From Streptomyces sp. MBT65 (lineage in GTDB: Bacteria > Actinomycetota > Actinomycetes > Streptomycetales > Streptomycetaceae): DNA of 56,381 bases. A program made the position numbers and the translations under genes. The DNA lies in the NCBI RefSeq assembly GCF_016612545.1, contig NZ_JAENRY010000011.1:1-56381 (forward strand), in the 5' to 3' direction. The notes below the pieces were generated by a model. That model did not search any database. It saw nothing but the letters and a program-made list of their open reading frames with translations, and had not been told where the DNA came from. This document shows positions 49,763-56,381 of the stretch, piece after piece (position 1 is the first letter of the stretch; each line of letters opens with the position of its first letter).

Positions 49763-51163
49763 ATGCACCGCACTCTCGCCGACGATCTCTCCCGGCTCCC
49801 CGCACTCCTCCAGTCCGCCCGCGACCTCGCCGCCACCGAGCTGGCCGGGGTGGCGGAGCGGCCGGTCGTCCGGCTCGACGAGGCTCCCGGCCGGGAGCCG
49901 CTGCCGGTGGAGGGGACCGGCGGCGAGGCGGCGCTCGCCCGGTTCGCCGAGCGGTGGGCGCCCGGGCTGTCGGGATCGGCGGGCCCGCGCTATCTCGGCT
50001 TCGTGACCGGTGGTGCGACGCCCGCCTCGGTCGCCGGGGACTGGCTGACCAGTGCGTACGACCAGAACGTGTCCGGGGCGGCCGGTTCCTGGGCGGCTGC
50101 CCTGGAGCGGGAGACGGTCGGCTGGCTGCGCGAGCTCTTCGGGCTCGGCGAGGCGCACTCCGGGGCCTTCGTCACCGGCGCGACCGTGTCCAACACGGTG
50201 GGCCTCGCCGTCGCCCGCGAGTGGCTCGGCGAGCGCCTGGGCGTGGACGTGTCCCGGGCCGGGGCCGCCGCGCTCGGCCCGGTCGACGTGCTCTCCGGCA
50301 GCCCGCACTCCAGCGTCACCAAGGCGCTGTCCGTCCTCGGCATCGGCCGCGACCGGCTGCGCCACGTGCCGGTGCTCGCCGGGAACCGCGAGGCGGTCGA
50401 CGTGGCCCAACTAGAGGCCGCGCTGGCCGAGTTGGACGGTCGCCCGGCGATCGTCGTCGCGAACGCCGGCACGGTGAACACCGTCGACTTCGACGACCTG
50501 GGGGCGATCGCGGCCCTCAAGGAGCGCTACGACTTCTGGCTGCACGTGGACGCCGCGTTCGGCGGCTTCGCCGCGCTCTCCCCCGCGTACGCGCACCTCG
50601 TCGACGGCCTCGACGCGGCCGACTCGGTCTGCGTGGACCTCCACAAGTGGCTCAACGTGCCCTACGACGCGGCCGTCCAGTTCACCCGCCGCCGCGATCT
50701 CCAGGTCAGGGTGTTCCACAACGCGTCCCCGTACCTCGGCCCGCCCACCGGCGACCCGGACTTCCTCCACCTCACCCCCGAGAACTCCCGCCGGCTGCGC
50801 GCCCTCCCCGCCTGGTTCTCCCTCCTGGCCTACGGCAGCGCCGGGCACCGCGAGATCGTCGAGCGCAACGTCGCCCTCGCCCACCGTCTCGGCGAGGGCG
50901 TGGCCGCGCTCCCGGGCCTGCGGCTGTCGGCACCGGTCCGGCTGAACGTCGTCTGCTTCACCCTCGCCGAGAACCCCACGCAGGAGCGGGTGGCCACGGT
51001 GGCGGAGGCCGTGGCCGCCACCGGCGAGGCGTTCCTGACCCCGACGGTGTACGACGGGACGCCCGCGCTGCGCGCCGCGTTCAGCAACTGGCGTACGTCC
51101 GAGGCCGATACGGACCGGGTGCTGGCGACGCTGGCCTCACTGCCCCTCGGCCGCCCGCTCTGA
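49763..51163 (+). CDS. PLP-dependent decarboxylase-like protein (group II)
   Basis: The 466-residue fold-I PLP enzyme shows GPRYLGFVTGGATPASVAGDWLTSAYDQN, the ring-stacking area FVTGATVSNTVGLAVARE, the PLP Asp in WLHVDAAFGG, and the Schiff-base Lys in CVDLHKWLNVPYDAAV. The order is that of aromatic amino acid/glutamate/diaminobutyrate decarboxylases; FTLAENPTQERVATVAEA near the end is family-like. The amino acid substrate cannot be told; some members are really aldolases or synthases. The ATG is 49763; there is no strong ribosome site upstream, so a leaderless transcript is possible. Its last 27 bases overlap the end of the opposite SDR gene. Confidence 0.88.
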   Translation: MHRTLADDLSRLPALLQSARDLAATELAGVAERPVVRLDEAPGREPLPVEGTGGEAALARFAERWAPGLSGSAGPRYLGFVTGGATPASVAGDWLTSAYDQNVSGAAGSWAAALERETVGWLRELFGLGEAHSGAFVTGATVSNTVGLAVAREWLGERLGVDVSRAGAAALGPVDVLSGSPHSSVTKALSVLGIGRDRLRHVPVLAGNREAVDVAQLEAALAELDGRPAIVVANAGTVNTVDFDDLGAIAALKERYDFWLHVDAAFGGFAALSPAYAHLVDGLDAADSVCVDLHKWLNVPYDAAVQFTRRRDLQVRVFHNASPYLGPPTGDPDFLHLTPENSRRLRALPAWFSLLAYGSAGHREIVERNVALAHRLGEGVAALPGLRLSAPVRLNVVCFTLAENPTQERVATVAEAVAATGEAFLTPTVYDGTPALRAAFSNWRTSEADTDRVLATLASLPLGRPL

Positions 51164-51940
51164 AAGGGCCCTGCGGAAGCCGGTGTTGACCGCGGTGACC
51201 CCGCCGTCGACGGCGAGGGTGGTCCCGGTGATCCAGGAGGCGTCGCGCGAGGCGAGGAACGCGACGGCCGCGGCGATGTCCTCCGGCTCACCGACCCGGC
51301 CGAGCGGATACAGCCCGCTCAGCAGATCCAGTTCGGCGTCCCGGCCCTCCCACGCGGAGGTCCGCACCGTGCCCGGCATCACCAGGTTGACGCGCACGCC
51401 CCGCCGGCCCGCGTGCCCGGCGAGGGTGCGGGTCAGCGAGGTGAGTCCGGCCTTGGCGGCGCTGTAGGCATGGTTGCCGAAGTCCTGAGCCCCGTTCACG
51501 GAACCGATGTTGACGATCGCCCCGCGTCCCGAGGCGACCAGGTGCGGGAGCGCGGCGCGGCAGCAGCGGTACGTCCCCGTCAGCGTGATGTCGAGATCGC
51601 GCGCCCACTCGTCGTCGGGCTCGTCCTCGAAGAGCGGGAGGTCGGGCGTACAGTGCGCGGCGCTGTTGACCAGGACGTCGAGCGACCCGAAGGACTCGAC
51701 GGCCCGGGCGACGGCCCGCTCCACCGCCTCCCGGTCCCCCACGTCACAGCCGAACGCCTCGGTGGCCAGCCCCAGTTCACGCAGTGCCGCCGCCGTCTTC
51801 TCCGCCTCGGGCAGATCGACGTCGGTCATCAGCACCCGCGCCCCCTCCTCGGCGAGCCGCCGCGAGACGGCCGCGCCGATGCCGCGGGCCGCACCGGTGA
51901 CGAGAACTCCGTACCCCTCGAAGCGCGTTGTGTCAGTCAT
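51137..51940 (-). CDS. Short-chain dehydrogenase/reductase
   Basis: The 267-residue classical SDR has the cofactor loop TGAARGIG at residues 15-22, an Asp after beta-2 (TDVDLPEA) favouring NAD, NSAAH (NNAG-like), catalytic Ser in NIGSVNG, Tyr-x3-Lys in YSAAK, and the VNLVMPGTVRT region. The end GTTLAVDGGVTAV is standard. It overlaps the 3' end of the decarboxylase gene by 27 bases, tail to tail, and is divergent from the small membrane protein. Substrate unknown. Confidence 0.92.
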   Translation of the reverse strand: MTDTTRFEGYGVLVTGAARGIGAAVSRRLAEEGARVLMTDVDLPEAEKTAAALRELGLATEAFGCDVGDREAVERAVARAVESFGSLDVLVNSAAHCTPDLPLFEDEPDDEWARDLDITLTGTYRCCRAALPHLVASGRGAIVNIGSVNGAQDFGNHAYSAAKAGLTSLTRTLAGHAGRRGVRVNLVMPGTVRTSAWEGRDAELDLLSGLYPLGRVGEPEDIAAAVAFLASRDASWITGTTLAVDGGVTAVNTGFRRALSERAAEGQ

Positions 51941-51990
51941 GAACGCGAACCTACTGCCGGAACGATCAACTCGGCAGATACCGTGCGGAC

Positions 51991-52518
51991 ATGAACGTGT
52001 TCATACAGCAACTTCCCGCGCTCATCGGCGTCGTGATCGGCGCGCTCGGTTCGTACGTGGCGATCGTGCGGGGCGAGCGGGTGAGGTTCCACCGTGAGCG
52101 GGAGGCTCGTTGGGAGGAGCGGCGGCTCACCGTGTACGCGGAGTACGCCCGGACGTTGAAGAAGTCCGTGACCCTGACCTACCGGGTCGCCTCCCATTTC
52201 GGCAACGACCCGCATCCACACCCGCTGTCCCCGGCGGAGGCCGCGCCGCTGATGGCCGAGGCGACCGCGGAAGGTGATCCGACCGGGGAGTCGCTGCTCC
52301 TACTGGGCAGCGCACATGTGGTGGACAAGGCGCGGGTCTGGGTCAACGCGTTGATGGAGATGCAGCGGTTCCTGCGCGAGGAGACACGCGATCCGGAGGC
52401 GTGGCATGCCCTGATGGAGCGTCAGCGCGAGGCCCGCGCGGGCTACTACTCGGCCGTACGCGACGATCTGGCGCTACCCCCGGGCAACTCCGCACATTGG
52501 TCGGCGCCACAGGTGTGA
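51991..52518 (+). CDS. Membrane-anchored helical protein, unknown
   Basis: The 175-residue protein has one N-terminal membrane helix (LPALIGVVIGALGSYVAIV, about 8-26) and a long charged cytoplasmic coiled region: RGERVRFHREREARWEERRLTVYAEYARTLKKSVTLTYRVASHFG, with helices to about residue 155. It looks like the DUF2489/small hypothetical type common in actinobacteria, but I cannot name a family. ATG 51991. Divergent from the SDR gene at 51940 (50 bp) and convergent with the next SDR. Confidence 0.75.
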   Translation: MNVFIQQLPALIGVVIGALGSYVAIVRGERVRFHREREARWEERRLTVYAEYARTLKKSVTLTYRVASHFGNDPHPHPLSPAEAAPLMAEATAEGDPTGESLLLLGSAHVVDKARVWVNALMEMQRFLREETRDPEAWHALMERQREARAGYYSAVRDDLALPPGNSAHWSAPQV

Positions 52519-52529
52519 GCCCCCGGGCC

Positions 52530-53444
52530 TCACCGATACCCGCTCACGTCCGCCGGTTTCCCCACGTCCTGCACCTCCACCAGGTACCGCCACGCGTCCG
52601 GGCGGCTGCCGTCGAGATCCGTGAAGCCGTACACCGGGGCGAGCCCACCGCTGGACAGCGACTGCCCGTTCCAGCGGGCCACTCGGGGGTCGGCGGCGAG
52701 CGCGGCGACAGCGCGGCCGACATAGCGCGGGGTCTCCGAGATGGCGAAGTGGGGGACGCGTTCCAGTGCGTCGCGCCAGTTCTCCTCGCGGACGCCGAAC
52801 TGGTCGAGCATGATCTCCGAGCGCAGCCAGCCGGGGGTGAGTGCCACGGCGGTGGCGCCGCGCGGGCCGAGTTCGTGGCCGAGGGCGAAGGCCATGCGCA
52901 GGACGGACGACTTGGCGAGGTCGTAGAAGAAGGACACGCGGTAGGTGTCGCGGTTGTACTCGGTGGTCCCGTCGGTCACTTCGACGACCAGGCCACCGGG
53001 CCTGCGCAGCAGCAGGGGCAGCGCGTGGTGGCTGGTGATCGCGTGCGTCTCGACCGCCAGCCGGAGAAGGCGGAGCCCCTTGTCGAGATCGTGTTCCCAG
53101 ACGGGGGTGTCCCAGGCGAAGAGGTGCTCGCCGCCCCAGATGTCGTTGACGAGGACGTCGAGGCGGCCCTGTTCCTCGTCGATGCGGTCGACGAGGGCCC
53201 GTACGGCCGTCGGCTCCAGATGGTCGGTGGGGACGGCGATGCCCCGGCCGCCGGCCGCGGTGACGAGGTCGGCGGTGTCCTCGATCGTCTCGGGCCGGTC
53301 GTACTCGGAGCGCCGGGCGCGGGTGGAGCGGCCGCTGACGTAGACGGTGGCGCCGGCCGCGCCCAGCTCCACGGCGATCCCGCGGCCCGCTCCGCGCGTC
53401 GCCCCCGCGACCAGCGCGACCTTGCCTTCCAGTGGACCCGGCAT
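52530..53444 (-). CDS. Short-chain dehydrogenase/reductase, atypical
   Basis: The 304-residue protein has the SDR loop AGATRGAGRGIA at 13-24, an Arg-rich second motif (SGRSTRARRSEYDR) that favours NADP, and NDIWGGE where the NNAG motif should be. The catalytic Tyr-x3-Lys is YDLAK, but the usual Ser is Thr or Asp in EVTDGTTEY. A long C-terminus ends with SSGGLAPVYGFTDLDGSRPD, as in the DHRS1-like group. Probably an NADPH-dependent reductase; substrate unknown. The start is ATG, preceded by a GGGAGG ribosome site. Confidence 0.88.
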   Translation of the reverse strand: MPGPLEGKVALVAGATRGAGRGIAVELGAAGATVYVSGRSTRARRSEYDRPETIEDTADLVTAAGGRGIAVPTDHLEPTAVRALVDRIDEEQGRLDVLVNDIWGGEHLFAWDTPVWEHDLDKGLRLLRLAVETHAITSHHALPLLLRRPGGLVVEVTDGTTEYNRDTYRVSFFYDLAKSSVLRMAFALGHELGPRGATAVALTPGWLRSEIMLDQFGVREENWRDALERVPHFAISETPRYVGRAVAALAADPRVARWNGQSLSSGGLAPVYGFTDLDGSRPDAWRYLVEVQDVGKPADVSGYR

Positions 53445-53530
53445 GTCCGACCTCCCGTGCTCGCTCGACGTGTGTCATGTCGATCGTGCGGGAGAAGCCG
53501 GACACCCTCTGTCGGGATTTCCTCCGAGCC

Positions 53531-54160
53531 TCAGTGGCCCCGCGCGATCCACTCCTCCAGGTGTGCGGCCTCCGCACCGACGGTCGTCGAGTCGCCGTGC
53601 CCGGTGAGCACCTTCGTCTCGGGCGGGAGCGTCAGCAGGCGGTCGCGGATGGAGTCGATGATGGTCGGGAAGTGGGAGTACGACCGCCCCGTGGCCCCCG
53701 GTCCGCCGTGGAAGAGGGTGTCGCCGGTGAAGACCGTGCCGAGTCCGGGGTCGTACAGGCACACCGCGCCGGGTGCGTGTCCGGGCGTGTGCAGGACCGT
53801 CAGGTCGGCGCCCGCGGTCTCGATCACCTGGCCGTCGGCGAGATGCCCGTCGGGGTCGCGGTCGGGGTGGGTCTGCTTCCACAGGGGCAGGTCGTCGGGG
53901 TGCAGCCAGATCGTGGCGCCGGTGCGGTCGGCGAGTCCGGGCGCGGCGTCGATGTGGTCGTTGTGCGCGTGGGTGCAGATGATGGCGGTCAGGCGGCGGT
54001 CGCCGATCGCCTTCACGATGGCGTCGGCGTCATGGGCGGCGTCGATGACGACGACCTCGTGGTCGTCGCCGACGATCCACACGTTGTTGTCGACGTCCCA
54101 GGTGCCACCGTCGAGCGTGAACTGCCCCGAGGTGACGAGGTGTTCGATGCGCGCCGCCAT
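53531..54160 (-). CDS. Metallo-beta-lactamase-fold hydrolase, likely S-formylmycothiol hydrolase
   Basis: The 209-residue glyoxalase-II-like hydrolase has THAHNDHIDA (THxHxDH) near residue 75, LHTPGH near 122, the bridging Asp in VFTGDTLFHGG, and a final GHGDST His. Its ATG shares one base with the stop of the mycothiol-dependent formaldehyde dehydrogenase (TGATG at 54158-54162), so they are coupled. In other actinobacteria the neighbour of that dehydrogenase is such an MBL protein, thought to hydrolyse S-formylmycothiol to formate and mycothiol. That role is inferred from context. Confidence 0.88.
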   Translation of the reverse strand: MAARIEHLVTSGQFTLDGGTWDVDNNVWIVGDDHEVVVIDAAHDADAIVKAIGDRRLTAIICTHAHNDHIDAAPGLADRTGATIWLHPDDLPLWKQTHPDRDPDGHLADGQVIETAGADLTVLHTPGHAPGAVCLYDPGLGTVFTGDTLFHGGPGATGRSYSHFPTIIDSIRDRLLTLPPETKVLTGHGDSTTVGAEAAHLEEWIARGH

Positions 54161-55248
54161 CAGAAGACCACCACCGAACGCAGCACGTCGCCGCCGTGCA
54201 TCCGCTCGAACGCCTTCTCCACCTCGTCGAGTTGGACCGTCTCGGTCACGAACGCGGCGAGATCCAGGCGGCCTTGCTGGTGCAGGTCGATGAGCATCGG
54301 GAAGTCACGGGAGGGCAGACAGTCGCCGTACCAGGACGACTTGAGCGAGCCACCGCGTCCGAAGACGTCCAGGAGCGGGAGTTCGAGCTTCATCTCCGGG
54401 GTCGGGACACCGACGAGGACGACCGTGCCCGCCAAGTCGCGTGCGTAGAAGGCCTGTTTGTACGTCTCCGGGCGGCCGACCGCCTCGATGACGACATCGG
54501 CGCCGAAACCACCGGTCAGCTCGCGGATCGCCTCGACAGGGTCGCTCGCCTTCGAGTTGACGGTGTGGGTCGCCCCCATGGAGCGGGCCTTCTCCAGCTT
54601 CCGGTCGTCGATGTCCACCGCGATGATCCGCGCCGCGCCCGCGAGCCGGGACCCGGCGATCGCCGCGTCACCGACACCACCGCAGCCGATGACCGCGACC
54701 GTGTCACCGCGCCCGACGTTGCCGGTGTTGATCGCGGCGCCGATGCCGGCCATCACGCCACAGCCCAACAGCCCGGCGACCGCCGGGGAGACGGCCGGGT
54801 CGACCTTGGTGCACTGTCCGGCGGCCACCAGCGTCTTGTCGGCGAACGCGCCGATGCCCAGGGCCGGGGAGAGTTCCTGGCCGGTCGAGGCGAGGGTCAT
54901 CTTCTGCTTCGCGTTGTGGGTGTTGAAGCAGTACCAGGGGCGGCCGCGCAGACAGGCCCGGCAGTTCCCGCACACGGCACGCCAGTTGAGGATCACGAAG
55001 TCACCGGGGGCGACATCGGTGACACCCTCGCCGACCGACTCCACGACACCCGCGGCCTCGTGGCCGAGCAGGAAGGGGAAGTCGTCGCTGATACCGCCCT
55101 GTTTGTAGTGCAGGTCGGTATGACAGACCCCGCAGGCCTGTACCTTCACCACGGCCTCACCGGGTCCGGGATCGGGTACGACGATCGTCTCGACCCGGAC
55201 CGGCTCGTTCTTGCCCGGTGCGATCACGCCGCGTACTTCCTGCGCCAT
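54160..55248 (-). CDS. mscR: S-(hydroxymethyl)mycothiol dehydrogenase (formaldehyde detoxification)
   Basis: The 362-residue zinc alcohol dehydrogenase shows catalytic zinc Cys in CGVCHTD near 40, GHEAAG near 63, the structural zinc cluster C-x2-C-x2-C-x7-C ([15 protein letters not shown]), a Rossmann loop GCGGVG near 190 and VDIDDRK for NAD. The sequence, including NWRAVCGNC and the [19 protein letters not shown] block, is what I recognise as the mycothiol-dependent formaldehyde dehydrogenase, also called AdhE2/MscR, which oxidises S-hydroxymethylmycothiol with NAD and reduces S-nitrosomycothiol. The MBL hydrolase follows directly. This gene is one of the best markers for an actinomycete. 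Confidence 0.93.
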   Translation of the reverse strand: MAQEVRGVIAPGKNEPVRVETIVVPDPGPGEAVVKVQACGVCHTDLHYKQGGISDDFPFLLGHEAAGVVESVGEGVTDVAPGDFVILNWRAVCGNCRACLRGRPWYCFNTHNAKQKMTLASTGQELSPALGIGAFADKTLVAAGQCTKVDPAVSPAVAGLLGCGVMAGIGAAINTGNVGRGDTVAVIGCGGVGDAAIAGSRLAGAARIIAVDIDDRKLEKARSMGATHTVNSKASDPVEAIRELTGGFGADVVIEAVGRPETYKQAFYARDLAGTVVLVGVPTPEMKLELPLLDVFGRGGSLKSSWYGDCLPSRDFPMLIDLHQQGRLDLAAFVTETVQLDEVEKAFERMHGGDVLRSVVVF

Positions 55249-55387
55249 GGTCCTGAACCCTTTCGTCGATCGTTGTCCCTGCCTACGACCCTACGCGTGA
55301 CTGATCGGTAGGGGCACGACGGCGGCTCGACACCGTCGGCGGCGGCCGACGTAGCCTGAATGCTCCGACCGCATCCCGAGGAGCGCC

Positions 55388-56381
55388 GTGGGCATCGCAG
55401 GGACTCAGAGCGGCCCGCCGGCCTGGCGGCTGCTCCTCGACTACGTACGACCGCACCGCTGGGCACTGCTGGCGGGCGCGCTGCTCTCCCTGGTCACCGG
55501 CGGCACCGGGCTGCTGTTGCCGCTCGTCGCGCGAGGCCTCATCGACGACCTCTCGCACGACCGGACGATCACTGGCGCACTGCTAGCGATGTCGGCACTC
55601 GTCGTCGCCAACGCGGCGGTGGGCGCGCTGGGTTCGTACGTCCTGCGGCGGACCGCCGAGTCGGTGGTGCTGGGCGCGCGGCGGGCTCTGTCGTCGTATC
55701 TGCTGCGGCTGCGGATCAGCGCGGTGGACCGCAGTGAGCCCGGCGACCTGATGGCCCGCATCACCTCGGACACCACGTTGCTGCGCGAGGTCACCACCGA
55801 TTCGCTGGTCGGCCTCGGCACCGAAGGCCTCATCCTCGTCGCGACCGTGGTGATGATGGGTCTGGTCGACCCGGTGCTGCTGGCCGTCACCCTCGGCGTG
55901 ATCGTGGGCGCGGGCATCGTGCTCAGCGTGATCGTGCCCCGCATCAACCGGGCCAGCAGGCAGGCGCAGGACGCGATCGGGGTGATGGGTGCCTCGCTGG
56001 AGCGGATCCTGGGCGCGCTGCGCACGGTGAAGGCGTCCGGCGCCGAGGACCGCGAGGAGCGCACCCTGCACGCGGCGGCCGAGGAGTCCTGGCGGCAGAG
56101 CATCCGCGCCGCCAAGTGGGCGGCCGCGGCGGGCAATACGGCCGGTCTGTCGATGCAGATCGCGTTCATCACCGTCCTCGCGGTGGGCGGGGCGCGGGTG
56201 GCGACGGGCGCGATCGATGTCGGCACGCTGGTCGCCTTCCTCCTGTACGTCTTCTACCTCATGCAGCCGATCCAGCAGGTCGTCGGCGCGATCACCCAGT
56301 ACCAGACGGGCGTCGCGGCCCTCTCCCGCATCCAGGAGGCGCTCCGGCTCCCGGCCGAACCCCCTTCCCTGCCCGCCCAGT
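55388..56381 (+). CDS. ABC exporter, transmembrane half (partial, 3' end outside window)
   Basis: The 331 codons present encode the membrane domain of a half-size ABC exporter: [45 protein letters not shown] opens helix 1, with helix 2 near 60-80, then [24 protein letters not shown] (coupling-helix region) and [22 protein letters not shown]. The last stretch [18 protein letters not shown] is the usual linker to the ATP-binding domain, which is cut off. GTG 55388 is preceded by GAGGAG. It is a multidrug or lipid exporter of the MsbA/LmrA type; a partner gene may follow. Divergent from mscR. Confidence 0.9.
   Translation, partial: MGIAGTQSGPPAWRLLLDYVRPHRWALLAGALLSLVTGGTGLLLPLVARGLIDDLSHDRTITGALLAMSALVVANAAVGALGSYVLRRTAESVVLGARRALSSYLLRLRISAVDRSEPGDLMARITSDTTLLREVTTDSLVGLGTEGLILVATVVMMGLVDPVLLAVTLGVIVGAGIVLSVIVPRINRASRQAQDAIGVMGASLERILGALRTVKASGAEDREERTLHAAAEESWRQSIRAAKWAAAAGNTAGLSMQIAFITVLAVGGARVATGAIDVGTLVAFLLYVFYLMQPIQQVVGAITQYQTGVAALSRIQEALRLPAEPPSLPAQ

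Noticed and set aside
1..56381. tRNA, rRNA, CRISPR arrays, insertion sequences, prophage or attachment sites
   Set aside because: I looked for T-arm GGTTCGAATCC-like motifs, regular repeats with spacers, transposase or integrase motifs, and terminal inverted repeats, and saw none. The broken genes at 2.5-7.5 kb have no mobile element beside them.

Overview
The window is high-GC actinobacterial DNA. Several features point to Streptomyces or a close relative: strong GGAGG-type ribosome sites with many GTG and some TTG starts, a mycothiol-dependent formaldehyde dehydrogenase, F420-type oxidoreductases, a DUF5997/LysR-like gene pair, a BlaI/M56 pair, and sugar ABC transporters that lack their own ATPase (in Streptomyces these normally share MsiK). 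I see no tRNA, rRNA, CRISPR array, prophage or insertion sequence. The window opens inside a membrane glycosyltransferase gene and closes inside an ABC exporter gene.

Bases 1-7,515 are a catabolic region with damage. A glycosyltransferase preceded by two CTACA-N3-TGTAG boxes is followed by a sugar isomerase/epimerase, a MalG-type permease without its 5' end, the 3' half of a dihydropyrimidinase, an intact Tat-exported metallo-beta-lactamase-fold protein, a 2-hydroxyacid dehydrogenase, an RraA-like gene without its 5' end, a piece of an MHS-type transporter and the 3' third of an aminotransferase. Three joints (about 3,170, 6,744 and 7,033) fuse broken genes. They are either nested deletions or assembly misjoins.

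Bases 7,548-16,513 hold regulators and small enzymes: TetR; BlaI plus M56 peptidase with its own TACA/TGTA operator; a LysR-type effector domain without a helix-turn-helix, divergent from DUF5997; a GntR/UTRA regulator convergent with a fused dioxygenase-HD oxygenase that looks like TmpA joined to TmpB (trimethylaminoethylphosphonate breakdown to glycine betaine and phosphate); TetR and an LLM F420 oxidoreductase sharing two perfect operators; a SnoaL-like protein; and a P-loop sugar/nucleoside kinase.

Bases 16,518-25,993 form a carbohydrate locus: lipoprotein binding protein, two permeases and two cytoplasmic (alpha/alpha)-toroid enzymes of unknown specificity in one operon, with a ROK repressor and a divergent BadF-family sugar kinase. 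Bases 26,212-33,571 carry a Tat-exported PAP2 phosphatase, a second GT-C glycosyltransferase, an RpiR regulator, small unknown proteins, a membrane peptidoglycan-binding protein and an ATP-grasp protein. Bases 33,631-42,852 hold a DeoR-LacI hybrid regulator, a TetR with its probable target (a lone Zn-ribbon/OB-fold protein), a large secreted alpha/beta hydrolase, DUF1003, PPOX and DJ-1-like genes, and a membrane-anchored trypsin-like protease.

Bases 42,964-48,797 form a second sugar locus: ROK repressor divergent from permease-permease-binding protein-oxidoreductase, with two copies of a 20-bp candidate operator between them. The rest contains an L,D-transpeptidase, a PLP decarboxylase, two short-chain dehydrogenases, a small membrane protein, the mycothiol formaldehyde pathway pair and the start of an ABC exporter.
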